DNA of 64,000 nt from Acidobacteriota bacterium (GTDB taxonomy: Bacteria > Acidobacteriota > Thermoanaerobaculia > Gp7-AA8), in contig QHVT01000006.1 of NCBI GenBank assembly GCA_003223645.1, positions 276,967-340,966 on the forward strand. The letters run 5' to 3'. The translations under genes and the position numbers were made by a program. Positions 1 through 8,803 of this stretch are shown here, one piece after another; positions within the stretch are counted from its first letter, which is position 1, and every line of letters starts with the position of its first letter. The notes under the pieces are model-generated. The model saw only the letters and a program-made list of their open reading frames with translations, searched no databases and was not told the DNA's origin.

Positions 1-505
1 CTTCGAAAAGAGGTTGAGCGTCGATGTCAGCATCCGGTGGACCGACGTCGAAATCCGCCGCCACAGTGTCGGGATCAAACCCACCAGCAAAGCAACATTC
101 GAGGATAATTGTGATTAAGGCATCCGGTGGCGGCTTTACTCTCTTTACTACCGCAGATACCTCGGAATCGGTAAGCGCCGCCGCGATTCGATTGCCGTTT
201 GGGGAATGAAACATCAGCAAGGCCTCGTCCGCCATTCGTCCACCGATTGGAACAACGGTACCGTGGCCACAGAACACAAACACGAGCTGGTCGCCTGTCA
301 TCGCACCACTTAAAAGCCAGTTTTCGAGATCATCCAGGATTACCGCCTTTGTCGCCGAGGAGTCCGGCCTCATCCTGATGTCAGTGAAGCCGTACTTCGT
401 TCTCAAAAGATCCGCCCAGTTGTTCGCTTCGGCAACAGCTGCTTTCAGGGGGCGCGTTGGGGGCTCATACTTGTCGATACCGACGACTAGAGCCTTCTTG
501 GTCAT
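1..505 (-). CDS. Caspase-like (peptidase C14) protein, 3' end outside window
   Basis: The frame was read by hand because it has no stop inside the window; 168 residues are visible. It begins MTKKALVVGIDKYEPPTRPL, the usual first strand of a caspase/metacaspase fold. The catalytic histidine is H81 in VFVFCGHGT and the catalytic cysteine is C138 in IILECCFAGGF, which corresponds to the DxCxSG motif with Glu for Asp. The ATG at 505-503 is preceded by AGGAGG, which fixes the start. It lies 96 bp downstream of a zinc-finger/TPR gene that overlaps a sigma-factor gene, so the three probably form one unit. In similar sigma/zinc-finger/TPR operons the effector is often a CHAT protease; here it is C14-like. 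The substrate is unknown and the C-terminal part is missing from the window. Confidence 0.85.
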   Translation of the reverse strand, partial: MTKKALVVGIDKYEPPTRPLKAAVAEANNWADLLRTKYGFTDIRMRPDSSATKAVILDDLENWLLSGAMTGDQLVFVFCGHGTVVPIGGRMADEALLMFHSPNGNRIAAALTDSEVSAVVKRVKPPPDALITIILECCFAGGFDPDTVAADFDVGPPDADIDAQPLFE

Positions 506-601
506 GACGTCCTCCTTCCTATTCGAACGAGATCGGGGCGCGTTCAGATCTCGTTCTGGTCGGAAGACGGACGTGCTCAGGGATTTCTCAAGAAATCTTC
601 G

Positions 602-1441
602 TTACCGCGGCAGGAGATAGCGGCGCATGCGAGCTTCGGCGCTCCAAGGAGACGCCGGATCGAGCATCAGATACCGTTCATATGCCTGAGCAGCTTCGGT
701 ATTGCGGCCGAGGGATTGCAAAGCGACGGCACGATTGAACTGTGCGGCGGGAAGCAAGGGATCGAGAGCGACAGCGCGCTCCGCGGCTTGCACTGCAGCC
801 CGGACTTGCGCCCGATCTCCTTTCTCCGCGGCCGCGAGATGCGCGGCGGACAGATCGCTCCAGTATCCCGCCTGCTGCGGGGCCAACGCGACTGCCTTCT
901 GGAGCGTCACAACGGCGGCGATGTTTTTCCGCAACACGAGCGCTGCAATTCCCCGAGCATGCCACGCGCTGGCGTTTTCTCCCTCGAGACCGGTCAGATG
1001 CTCTGCTCGCAGCCGTAACGCCGTGTCGTCGGAAGCGGCATCGGATCGAGGTGCCCGGTATGGAGAGTACGCAAATCCGTCCAAGCGGCCCTGCATCGAA
1101 CGACTCGGCGCAGCTGCGGCGGCAACCCGCAGATCGTGGAGCGGATCGCGCGACTTCGCGATGAACCATGACCCCACCAAAAGACACACGAACCCGATGG
1201 CAGCTGCGACCGCAGCGCCCCATAACCGCCGGCGGGCCGGCTCCTCGGTCTCTTCCTCACCGCCGGCGTCGTCGTTGTTCGCAAGATACCGGCTCACCTC
1301 TCCAATGACGAAGACACAATGCGGACAAGCGGAGGCGTGCCGCTGCACTGCAGCGCGGGTCGGGGCGTCGACTTTTCCTTCGAGATATGCGCCCAGAATC
1401 TCCGCCGGCGGGCAGACGCGAGGATCGAGCCCGACCATCAT
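602..1441 (-). CDS. Anti-sigma-like zinc-finger, single-TM, TPR protein
   Basis: 279 aa. The first 45 residues carry a zinc-binding pattern (a Cys at about residue 10, then HxxxCxxC in RHASACPHCVF) as in zf-HC2 anti-sigma factors. One membrane helix follows at about residues 73-93 (AAVAAAIGFVCLLVGSWF). The rest holds TPR-like helical pairs, for example at about 155-200 and 215-270 (AVALDPLLPAAQFNRAVALQSLG). The start overlaps the stop of the upstream sigma gene by four bases (ATGA), which implies translational coupling. The likely role is to hold the co-encoded sigma factor at the membrane and to bind a partner, perhaps the downstream caspase-like protein, through the TPRs. The domain reading is good; the role is inferred from gene order. 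Confidence 0.75.
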   Translation of the reverse strand: MMVGLDPRVCPPAEILGAYLEGKVDAPTRAAVQRHASACPHCVFVIGEVSRYLANNDDAGGEEETEEPARRRLWGAAVAAAIGFVCLLVGSWFIAKSRDPLHDLRVAAAAAPSRSMQGRLDGFAYSPYRAPRSDAASDDTALRLRAEHLTGLEGENASAWHARGIAALVLRKNIAAVVTLQKAVALAPQQAGYWSDLSAAHLAAAEKGDRAQVRAAVQAAERAVALDPLLPAAQFNRAVALQSLGRNTEAAQAYERYLMLDPASPWSAEARMRRYLLPR

Positions 1442-2334
1442 TCTGCCTCGTCCTCTCCTGTATTCTCGCCCTTTTCATGATGAGACGGACCTGCCGGCGG
1501 AGTTCCCGAATCGAAGCCGAAATCGAAGCCGACGCCGCCGCTGCCGATGATCTCCTCTACATCATCCGCATCGACACCGCGCCGGCGAAGACGCAATCGA
1601 AGATCTCTCAATAGCCGCTGAAGATGCCTGTAGAGGGGTTTCTGGTCGACCGCCAACACTCGAGAGATTTCCGCAATGCTCATACCTGTCTCGAATCGAA
1701 GACGAATGAGGAGCCGATCGTCATCGCTGTAGGACCGCATGGCTTCCCGTACGATCATGGCAATCGTCCCGGCCAATTCCAAGTGTGTCTTCTCGAATGA
1801 TGCTCCGTTCACCGCGGTCGTGTCTGCGACATCGCACGCCGTCTCCAGGTCGACTGTGCGCGGCCTCGACGAACGCCTGGGTAAACGTGCGAAGATCTCA
1901 TCAATGCTCTTCTCCGTGAGCTGGGGCCACCTGCACCGGAGGATCGGCAGCGCTTCGGCCATCGTCATCCCGTCGCGAACGAGCATCGACTCCACGGCGA
2001 TCGCCTGTTCGCCCAGACGTTTTGCCTCGGCCGAAGCATGCCACCTGCCCCAAAGGTGCACACGGTAGTCGAGCAACAGCCGTTGCACCACGATTGAAAT
2101 GTATGCCGCGAAGGTGCATCGCTGTTCGAATTTTCGCAACGTTGCGTAGTCGTTCTCGATCAGCTTCAGCTTGACGAACGAGCCGAAATCCTCCGCGTCC
2201 TCACCTGCGAGGAACGCTCTGCGACAGGTAAATGCGATCACACGTTCGATCACGTCCAACTGAGCGAGGAAGAACGCTTCCCCGTCACAAGACGTGTTTC
2301 CGCTGTCACGAAGTCCGCTTTCGTCCGGCACCAA
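1438..2334 (-). CDS. Sigma-70 family-like RNA polymerase sigma factor
   Basis: 298 aa. The N-terminal half looks like region 2 (about residues 25-95: the AFLAGEDAEDFGSFVKLKLI and RCTFAAYISIVVQRLLLDY helices). The C-terminal part is a region 4 helix-turn-helix (about 205-255: DDRLLIRLRFETGMSIAEIS followed by LYRHLQRLLRDLRLRLRR). A long acidic and glycine-rich tail follows. The start is TTG at 2334 or GTG at 2331; neither has a clear Shine-Dalgarno, so leaderless translation is possible. It is the first gene of the operon with the zinc-finger/TPR protein (4-bp overlap) and the caspase-like protease. An ECF-like role specific to this operon is inferred. Confidence 0.75.
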   Translation of the reverse strand: MVPDESGLRDSGNTSCDGEAFFLAQLDVIERVIAFTCRRAFLAGEDAEDFGSFVKLKLIENDYATLRKFEQRCTFAAYISIVVQRLLLDYRVHLWGRWHASAEAKRLGEQAIAVESMLVRDGMTMAEALPILRCRWPQLTEKSIDEIFARLPRRSSRPRTVDLETACDVADTTAVNGASFEKTHLELAGTIAMIVREAMRSYSDDDRLLIRLRFETGMSIAEISRVLAVDQKPLYRHLQRLLRDLRLRLRRRGVDADDVEEIIGSGGVGFDFGFDSGTPPAGPSHHEKGENTGEDEAE

Positions 2335-2430
2335 TTGAGGAGTGACGTTGAGAAGGCGACCCCTACCTCACCCGGCAATCCAGCCGAGCGAAGAGAGGGC
2401 AACAAAGTCAACCTGCGTTAACGTAGTCCC

Positions 2431-3093
2431 ATGCGTGCCCTGATCGTCGAAGACGACGAGCGCCTGCGGCAGATCGTGCGGCGGACGCTGACGCGGTTGA
2501 ATCTCGCCTGCGATGAGGCGGATTCGATCGAGGCCGCGGACGAGTTGCTGTCGCTGCATCCTTACGATGTGCTCGTGCTCGATCGTCGATTGCCGGACGG
2601 TGACGGCGTGCAGCTTTGCCGTGACGCGCGTGCGCGGGGATTCGCGAACGGCATCGTGATGCTGACGGCACTCGATGATCCGCGCTCGACGATTGAAGGG
2701 CTCGGCGACGGCGCGGACGATTACGTCGGCAAGCCGTTCGACGTCGACGTGCTCGCGGCGCGCGTGATGGCGCTGTTGCGGCGCAACGAGCGGCGCCCGC
2801 AGCAGCTCCTCGTCGCCGGCACGCTGCAGCTCGATCCGTTCAAGCGGACTGCGACGAAGAGCGGCGTGCCGATCGCGCTCACCGCGCGCGAGTTTCGTCT
2901 GCTGGAGACGCTGCTGCGCGCGCCCGATGCGGTCGTGTCGCGCGAGGACTTGATGGAGCAGGCTTGGGGCGAGCGCGAGGAGCCGATGAGCAATACGATC
3001 GACGTATTGATGGCGCGCCTGCGACGCAAGATCGACCCGGAGGTGATCGAGACCGTGCGAGGGCTCGGCTATCGCATGCGGAGCAAGGCGTGA
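2431..3093 (+). CDS. OmpR/PhoB-type response regulator
   Basis: 220 aa, the normal length. The receiver domain (1-115) has the acidic pair D8/D9, phospho-acceptor D51 (VLVLDRRLPDGDG), switch residue T79 and K101 (DYVGKPFD). The winged-helix DNA-binding domain (about 125-218) contains LTAREFRLLETLLR and ends TVRGLGYRMRSK, the typical recognition-helix and wing pattern. The stop overlaps the GTG start of the downstream sensor kinase (GTGA, 3090-3093), so the two are translationally coupled and form a cognate pair. The signal and regulon cannot be read from the sequence. Confidence 0.95.
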   Translation: MRALIVEDDERLRQIVRRTLTRLNLACDEADSIEAADELLSLHPYDVLVLDRRLPDGDGVQLCRDARARGFANGIVMLTALDDPRSTIEGLGDGADDYVGKPFDVDVLAARVMALLRRNERRPQQLLVAGTLQLDPFKRTATKSGVPIALTAREFRLLETLLRAPDAVVSREDLMEQAWGEREEPMSNTIDVLMARLRRKIDPEVIETVRGLGYRMRSKA

Positions 3094-4520
3094 TTCGCTT
3101 TCGCAAAGCGGGCGCGCGCATCGCCGCGACGGGTGCGGTCGTGACGTTCGTCGTGCTCGCGCTTTCCGCGGTCGCCGCGCGCACGATCTTGCGCACGATT
3201 CTCATCGGCGATCTCGACGACGAGGTGGAAACGCTGTCTGTCGCCATCGGCTCGGATCTCGAGCTGCGCGGCGTCGCGGAGCTGTCGCACGAAGCGCTGC
3301 GCGCGGGGATGGAGTCGAACACGTTCGTCTATCGACTCGAGCATCACGCGGCCGTGCTGTTCAACGATCGCGGCATCATCGGGGCCACGGGCGATCTCGC
3401 GCGGCACGCGCGCCTCCCCGACCTCCGCGCGTTCGCGCGTCACGACGAGCGGCCGTTCACCGCGCGCGAGCCGTTCACGGGGCAGCGCCGCATCTGCCGC
3501 TTCCGCGTCGCGCATCTCGCGCAGAATGCGACCGGCACCACGCTGGTCATTTTCCGCTCGATCGAAACGATGTCGCACACGCTCGACGTCGTCGACGGCG
3601 TGCTGGCGATTCTCGTGATCGCAGGCTTTCTCGCGTCGGCGCTCGTGCTCACGATCGCGATGCGCCGCGCGCTGCATCCGGTCGAGGAGATCACGTCATT
3701 CACGGAGCGCATCACCGCGCGCGATCTCTCGCAACACGTCACCGTTCCCGCGGCCGGCGACGAGTTTCAGCGCCTCGCGGCGGTGATCAATGCGCTGCTG
3801 GAGCGGCTGCAGCTTTCATTCGAAGCGCAGCGGCGGCTCGTTTCCGACGTTGCGCACGAGCTGAAGACGCCGGCGGCAGTCATCGCCGCAGAAGCGCAGG
3901 AGCTCGCGCGCGGCCATCTTGCGGCCGACGAGGCGCGCGAAGCGCAGGAGACGATCGCCCGCGCCGCATCGGGACTGGCGCGGGAAGTCGATGACCTGCT
4001 CGAGCTTGCGCGCGGTGACGCCGCGGCCGTCCGGCATCACGAGGAATTCGACGTCGACGACGCCGTCGATGACGCCGTGACTTCCGCCTCCGCACTGGCT
4101 CGCGAGCGCGGCATCGCCATCGATCGCGAGGAGCGCAGCGGCTGCCGCATGATCGGCGAGCGCGCGGGCATCACCCGCGCGATCGCCAATCTCGTCGTCA
4201 ACGCGGTCCGCTATTCGCCGGGCGGAAGCCGGGTCCGCGTGGCCAGCCGAAACCTGGAGAAGGCTTGCGAGATCAGCGTGGCCGATCGCGGACCCGGCAT
4301 CCCCGCGGCGGAGCGCGCGCGGATCTTCGAGCGATTCGTCCGGCTGGCGGACGCCCGGCGCAGGCATCCCGAAGGCTCCGGCCTCGGACTGGCGATCGTC
4401 GATCAGGTCGTGCGCGCTCATGCGGGAACGGTCGAGGTCCTGGATGCGGAGGAAGGCGGAGCGCTGTTCCGCGTCCGCCTTCCGGCCGCGGTTACTTCTT
4501 CTTCGCCGCCGCGATCATGA
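3090..4520 (+). CDS. Two-component sensor histidine kinase
   Basis: 476 aa from the GTG at 3090, chosen because it overlaps the regulator stop by four bases and is followed directly by the first membrane helix (about 12-36). A periplasmic sensor region of about 130 residues lies before the second helix (about 169-191). A HAMP segment follows (TERITARDLSQHVTVPAAGD), then the dimerisation domain with phospho-accepting H256 in VSDVAHELKTP. The ATPase domain shows the N box (NLVVNAVRYSPGG), G1 (DRGPGIP) and G2 (GSGLGLAIV). It autophosphorylates and passes phosphate to the adjacent regulator. Its 3' end overlaps the convergent gene at 4492-4812 by 29 bp. Confidence 0.95.
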   Translation: MIRFRKAGARIAATGAVVTFVVLALSAVAARTILRTILIGDLDDEVETLSVAIGSDLELRGVAELSHEALRAGMESNTFVYRLEHHAAVLFNDRGIIGATGDLARHARLPDLRAFARHDERPFTAREPFTGQRRICRFRVAHLAQNATGTTLVIFRSIETMSHTLDVVDGVLAILVIAGFLASALVLTIAMRRALHPVEEITSFTERITARDLSQHVTVPAAGDEFQRLAAVINALLERLQLSFEAQRRLVSDVAHELKTPAAVIAAEAQELARGHLAADEAREAQETIARAASGLAREVDDLLELARGDAAAVRHHEEFDVDDAVDDAVTSASALARERGIAIDREERSGCRMIGERAGITRAIANLVVNAVRYSPGGSRVRVASRNLEKACEISVADRGPGIPAAERARIFERFVRLADARRRHPEGSGLGLAIVDQVVRAHAGTVEVLDAEEGGALFRVRLPAAVTSSSPPRS

Positions 4521-4812
4521 CCGACGTCGCGACGTTCTTGCCGTCGTGGACCATGTACTTCACGGTGACGGTCTCGCCGTCCTTCAGCGTGCCGCCGGTG
4601 ACCTTCGTGGCATCGTTCCACTGCACCATGGTGGACTTCTTCCCTGCGTTCACGTCGAACGTCTTGGCGCCTTCGTCGAGCTTGGCAACGGTGCCGTGAA
4701 CGCTCTTGCCATGCGACTTCGCAGCCGCCGGGGCTTTGGTCGTGGCCGCGAATACGGACGAGACGATGAGGAGAACCGCGAGCGAGAGAATGATGATTCT
4801 TGAAGACTTCAT
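4492..4812 (-). CDS. Small secreted protein, function unknown
   Basis: 106 aa. The start at 4812 has an AGGAGG-like site 6-8 bases upstream. A clear signal peptide (MKSSRIIILSLAVLLIVSSVFA) is followed by a lysine-rich mature domain of about 80 residues with a short beta-strand pattern (HGTVAKLDEGAKTFDV, KVTGGTLKDGETVTVKYM). The fold reads like a small OB- or DUF5666-type beta-barrel of exported proteins, but I do not recognise the family with certainty. It is convergent with, and overlaps, the sensor kinase gene. Confidence 0.75.
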   Translation of the reverse strand: MKSSRIIILSLAVLLIVSSVFAATTKAPAAAKSHGKSVHGTVAKLDEGAKTFDVNAGKKSTMVQWNDATKVTGGTLKDGETVTVKYMVHDGKNVATSVMIAAAKKK

Positions 4813-4888
4813 GTTGTCTTCCTCCTTAATGGTCGCGCATTCTGGAGAAGCGCGGATGAACGAAACATGAACGGGCCGGGCGCGTGCC

Positions 4889-4962
4889 TGTGGAGCGGCG
4901 GCCGCTCTCGGCCGCCGGATTTCTCGCGAGGGGTCGGCGGCCGAAGCGGCCGCCGCTCCACA
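4889..4962 (+). repeat. Intergenic palindrome, family A (GTGGAGCGGCGGCCGC)
   Basis: A near-perfect inverted repeat with arms of about 29 bp beginning TGTGGAGCGGCGGCCGC and a loop of about 16 bp. The same end sequence recurs at 40692-40753 and as a half copy near 33612-33645. It lies between two divergently transcribed genes, so it is not a simple terminator. Confidence 0.85.
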
Positions 4963-5014
4963 GATACATTCATTACCTCGCACGTAATCGATTCCGATTC
5001 ATGCGTCGCGTACA

Positions 5015-5914
5015 GTGCCGCGCGTGAGCGAACGCGCGCTGGCGAATCTCTGCTTCGCCGCGATGGGCATCATCTGGGGAACGACGTTTCTCGCGATCCG
5101 CGTCGCGATCGAGACGATTCCGACGCTCTATCTCACCGGTCTCCGTTTCACGATCGCCGGTACGATCCTCCTCGGGATCGCGCTCGCGCGCGGAAATCCG
5201 CTGCCGCGCCGCGCGTCGCAGTGGGGACACGAGGCGCTCACCGGCATTCTGCTCTTCACGTTCGCGACGGCATCCGTCGCATTCGCGGAACATCACATCA
5301 CCAGCGGACTCGCGGCGCTGCTCGCGGCGATGCTGCCGCTGTGGATGGCGCTGCTCGAGCGCTTTCTCATTCGCAGTGAGCCTTTGACGTCGATGCGCAT
5401 CGCGGGACTGGTCGCCGGCTTCTGCGGCGTCATCGCCGTCGTCGCGCCGGCGATCGCCAAGCCGTCGACCGGCACGGGCCTCCTCATCGGCACGCTGGCG
5501 ATGCAGTTCTACACGATCGCCTGGAACCTCGGCACGCTCCGCGCGAAGTACCAGCCGTCCGGCGTCGCACCGGCGATTGCACCGGCAATGCAGATGCTCA
5601 CCGGAGGCGTGATCACGCTGATCGCCGCGGTCATCACGGAACCGTTGCCGCACATCACCGCGCGGAGCGCGATCGCACTCGCCTACCTCACACTCTTCGG
5701 CTCCATCATCGCGTTCAGCGCGTACACCTATGCACTGCGCGTCATCCCGCCCGGCCGGCTCACTCTGTTTGCTTACATCCAGCCGGCCGTCGCCGCGATC
5801 GCCGGCGCGCTCGTGCTGCACGAGCGCATCACGATCCCGATGGTCACCGGCATGCTGTTCATCCTCGGCGGCGTCACGCTTGCGCGCGTGGCGCGCGCTC
5901 GGAAGCAATCGTGA
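5015..5914 (+). CDS. EamA/DMT-superfamily inner-membrane exporter
   Basis: 299 aa with about ten membrane helices arranged as two EamA repeats (about 10-140 and 155-295). The first repeat starts with FAAMGIIWGTTFLAIR, the classic WG.TF signature. The second ends with GSIIAFSAYTYALRVIPPGR followed by a helix containing YIQPAVAAIAGALVLHE. The start is GTG at 5015; a second GTG at 5024 is possible. The family exports metabolites or amino acids; the substrate cannot be predicted. The 3' end overlaps the convergent VOC gene by 41 bp. Confidence 0.92.
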   Translation: MPRVSERALANLCFAAMGIIWGTTFLAIRVAIETIPTLYLTGLRFTIAGTILLGIALARGNPLPRRASQWGHEALTGILLFTFATASVAFAEHHITSGLAALLAAMLPLWMALLERFLIRSEPLTSMRIAGLVAGFCGVIAVVAPAIAKPSTGTGLLIGTLAMQFYTIAWNLGTLRAKYQPSGVAPAIAPAMQMLTGGVITLIAAVITEPLPHITARSAIALAYLTLFGSIIAFSAYTYALRVIPPGRLTLFAYIQPAVAAIAGALVLHERITIPMVTGMLFILGGVTLARVARARKQS

Positions 5915-6275
5915 GAAGAAATCCGTCCGGATCGCGCACGCGGAACATCCGCGCGCCCCACGGCATGTCGGCGGGCTCGGTCGAGAGAGTGCCGCCGGCG
6001 TCGACGATCCCCTTCGCGATGTCGTCGATCTTCTGATCCGTCGTGATCATCATCGAGAATCCCTCGCCTTTCGCGCGATCCCAGCCCTTTGCGCCGTTGT
6101 CCTGGTTGATGAGCAACCGCGCATTGCCGGCTTGCAGCGAGACGGCGACCAGCTTTCCTTCGCGCTCATGCTTCTCGTTGACCGTGAAGCCGATGACGTC
6201 GTGATACCAGTGAAGGCTCTGTTCGAGATCCTTGACGGTGAGAGATACGGAAAGCGCATTGCCTTGCAGCGTCAT
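5874..6275 (-). CDS. VOC (glyoxalase/bleomycin-resistance fold) protein
   Basis: 133 aa, the size of a single VOC domain with two beta-alpha-beta-beta-beta modules. The first module runs from LSVSLTVKDLEQSLHWYHDV to ARLLINQDN. The second, from FSMMITTDQKIDDIAK to MFRVRDPDGFLLTIA, ends with the typical RDPDGF.L motif. Possible metal ligands are not all present, so the reaction is open (glyoxalase, dioxygenase or binding protein). It is convergent with and overlaps the EamA gene. Confidence 0.88.
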   Translation of the reverse strand: MTLQGNALSVSLTVKDLEQSLHWYHDVIGFTVNEKHEREGKLVAVSLQAGNARLLINQDNGAKGWDRAKGEGFSMMITTDQKIDDIAKGIVDAGGTLSTEPADMPWGARMFRVRDPDGFLLTIASERAPRAQA

Positions 6276-6322
6276 GACGGCATCTTAATCGCGTTACAGG
6301 TGCCCAAGCAGCGCCGGCTCCA

Positions 6323-6874
6323 TCACGATCTCCTCTCCACCGCGCTGCGCAACTCGGCGAACAACTCCACGAGCTCCGTCGGCCGGTAGTTCGCATTGAG
6401 GCCGCTCGGATTCGGCAGCACCCAGATTTTCGTCGCATCGATTGTTTCGCCCTGCAATCCGAGCTTCGCACGCGGACGATCGAACGCAGTGCGATATGCG
6501 CCAATGCCGACGATCGCGAGATAGCGCGGACGAAACTTCATCACCTTGCGCGTGAGCATGCGCGCGCCTTCCACGAGCTCGTCGCGCGTCAGCTCGTCCG
6601 CGGCAGTCGTCGCACGCGCCACGATGTTGGTGATGCCGTATCCGAGTGCGATCAGCTGGCGCTGCTCGGACGGCGCGAACAATCGAGGCGTGAATCCCGC
6701 GCGATGCAGCACCGGCCAGAAGCGATTTCCCGGACGACCGAAATGATGTCCGACCGCAGCCGTATACAAGCCGGGATTGATGCCCCAGAAGAGGACGTCG
6801 AGATCGGGCGCGATCACGTCCCGAATCGTTTTTCCCGCGGCGGCCGCGAGATCTTCGCGCGTCGGCTTCTTCAG
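6323..6874 (-). CDS. mug: G/U mismatch-specific uracil-DNA glycosylase (Mug/TDG family)
   Basis: About 183 aa. It removes uracil or thymine opposite guanine. The active-site motif is GINPGLYTAAVGHHF (catalytic Asn of GINPG), followed by GRPGNRFW; the C-terminal motif is WVLPNPSGLN. No ATG lies near the expected N-terminus. The homologous N-terminal extension (PTREDLAAAAGKTIRDVIAP) begins just after the stop of the upstream barrel gene, so the start is placed at CTG 6874, which overlaps that stop as CTGA. An alternative is the GTG inside the DVIAP segment, giving a protein as short as E. coli Mug. Identity is firm; the start is not. Confidence 0.85.
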   Translation of the reverse strand: MKKPTREDLAAAAGKTIRDVIAPDLDVLFWGINPGLYTAAVGHHFGRPGNRFWPVLHRAGFTPRLFAPSEQRQLIALGYGITNIVARATTAADELTRDELVEGARMLTRKVMKFRPRYLAIVGIGAYRTAFDRPRAKLGLQGETIDATKIWVLPNPSGLNANYRPTELVELFAELRSAVERRS

Positions 6875-8652
6875 AAGTTCAGCGCCAGCCCGCCGATGTA
6901 CTTCTTCGACGTTCCCTCGGGGGTGAGCGTGTCGATGAGGTACGGCGAGTTGTCGGCGCGCGCGAGCTCGAGGCCAAGGAGCAGCTTGATGTCGATCGGG
7001 AGGTAGAGCGACTGCGCCATGCGCACGTTGATGCGCTCGGTGTGGTAGCTCTCCACGCCGTTTTCGCGCGGCTGCTCGATCTCGCGATACGAGACCGCGA
7101 GCGTGGTGCGCGTCGGATTGAACGTCGACTGCAGATCGCCGACGACGTACGTCTTTTCGCGATTGCGCTGTGTCGGATCGTTCCGCGTCGCCGTGCCCGC
7201 GGTCGTGGAGACATCGACCGCGAAACGGTTGCCGAATTCGTGGCGATAGGCGACGCGCAGATCGCGGCGGATGTCGCCGGTCTCGACGTAGAGGCCGTCC
7301 CAGAACTGATCGTACGCATCCGAGAAGACGACGCGCAGCGGCGCATCGATGGCCGTGATCGTCGCAATCGCGGTCAGGCGGTTGCCATCGTCCTTGCCGG
7401 ACACGATGCCGAACGTGTACGTATATTTCGGCAGCACGCGCGCATCCTCGGACAAGAACACGAGAGACGGCAGATTGAGCGCCGCCGGATCGCGGTCGAG
7501 CACTTTCAGCATCGCCGAGCCGATGATCGACGTCTTCTCGGTCAGCTTCCACTCCGCGCCGGTGCGCGGTGCGAATTCCTGTCCGTCGACACCGATGCGG
7601 CTCGACAGCCCGTAGTGCACCAACAGCGCGGGCACGAGCGTGTACGTTCCGTTCGCGGTGATGTCGGCGGTGCGCAGGATCTGCGCGGCGCTCGGGACCG
7701 TTTCCTGGGTGACGCGCACCGCGACGCCGAGGTCGCTCTTGCGCGTCTGCATCAACGGAATGTCGCCGGAGACTTCGATCAGATTCGATCCGACCGGAGT
7801 GTCGCGGAAGAGATTTTCCTGCTCGAAGTAGCGGACCTGCACGCGCGAGTCGCCGTGCCGCCACTCGAAGTTGTGCGCGCTGATGTCCGCTTCGCGCGCG
7901 CCGTCGGGACCGTCGTTGTATCTCCACGAGCTGCGCGTCGACGCGACGCGATAGGCGTTCCTCGGGGACGAGCGCACTTCGACCGACATGTCGCTCGACT
8001 CGGCGATCGGCGTTCCGAATCGCACTTCGTCGTTCGGATCTTCGAAGCGCTGCATGTTGCCGCGGATGCCGACCTGCAGCGTCTCGTTGAGACGTCCCTG
8101 CACGCCGACCGAGGTCTGCGCGAACGCGGGGTTCGCGGTTTGATTGCTCACGCCGGTGAGCGAGAACAACTCGCCGCGGATGCGCGGGATCTCGTAGGAC
8201 GACGTCTGCACCGGCTGCATGACCTGGTCGATCTCGCGCAGCACGTCGGCCGGCAGCGAGCCGCGCAGCTCCCAGATTTCCTGGTTCGCGTTTTTCTTTC
8301 CCTTGTCCGCTTCGAGCTTCAGCGCAACGCGGTGCTTCGGGCTGGTCGGAATGATCGTCGCGATCGCCGGGATGAAGCCCTGCTTGACAGCGATGATCTT
8401 GTAGATGCCGGCGCGCAGCGCCGGCATCGAGAAGCTGCCGTCGGATGCGGAGTACGTTTGTGTGGAGACGAAGTCCTGAAGGTTGAGGGCGATGATGAGG
8501 GCGTTGCCGACCGGATGCGCGGCGTTGGTGACGGTGCCGAGGACTTGCAGGACCGCAGGCAGTGGTGCCGCGGGCTGGGCAGGCGCGGCGATGGTAACGG
8601 ATATGAGACCCGCAAGGGCGGCTGCTAGGGCAGTAGCTCGAAACCGACGCAT
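6871..8652 (-). CDS. Outer-membrane beta-barrel with carboxypeptidase-regulatory-like N-domain
   Basis: 593 aa from ATG 8652, chosen because GGAGG lies just upstream; an in-frame start at 8679 is less likely. The signal peptide is MRRFRATALAAALAGLISVTIAAPAQ. Residues about 35-115 form a carboxypeptidase-regulatory-like sandwich (VLGTVTNAAHPVGNALIIAL, SASDGSFSMPALRAGIYKI). The rest is a long series of amphipathic strands (LQVGIRGNMQRF, SRVQVRYFEQENLF) ending in the terminal Phe (LALNF) used by BAM for insertion. It has no TonB box that I can see. Its stop overlaps the presumed start of the Mug gene. The ligand is unknown. Confidence 0.82.
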   Translation of the reverse strand: MRRFRATALAAALAGLISVTIAAPAQPAAPLPAVLQVLGTVTNAAHPVGNALIIALNLQDFVSTQTYSASDGSFSMPALRAGIYKIIAVKQGFIPAIATIIPTSPKHRVALKLEADKGKKNANQEIWELRGSLPADVLREIDQVMQPVQTSSYEIPRIRGELFSLTGVSNQTANPAFAQTSVGVQGRLNETLQVGIRGNMQRFEDPNDEVRFGTPIAESSDMSVEVRSSPRNAYRVASTRSSWRYNDGPDGAREADISAHNFEWRHGDSRVQVRYFEQENLFRDTPVGSNLIEVSGDIPLMQTRKSDLGVAVRVTQETVPSAAQILRTADITANGTYTLVPALLVHYGLSSRIGVDGQEFAPRTGAEWKLTEKTSIIGSAMLKVLDRDPAALNLPSLVFLSEDARVLPKYTYTFGIVSGKDDGNRLTAIATITAIDAPLRVVFSDAYDQFWDGLYVETGDIRRDLRVAYRHEFGNRFAVDVSTTAGTATRNDPTQRNREKTYVVGDLQSTFNPTRTTLAVSYREIEQPRENGVESYHTERINVRMAQSLYLPIDIKLLLGLELARADNSPYLIDTLTPEGTSKKYIGGLALNF

Positions 8653-8803
8653 AAGCCTCCTCCGCTGGATTCCATGCAACTCGGGCCTACAAAAAACGCA
8701 CCCCGCCCTCCTCCCGCTGGATTTGCTGTCCGGAATCGTACACCTGTTCGGGTACGGACGGTTCAGCCGTAACTGAACGGTGTCAGGCTATTGCACGGGA
8801 GGC

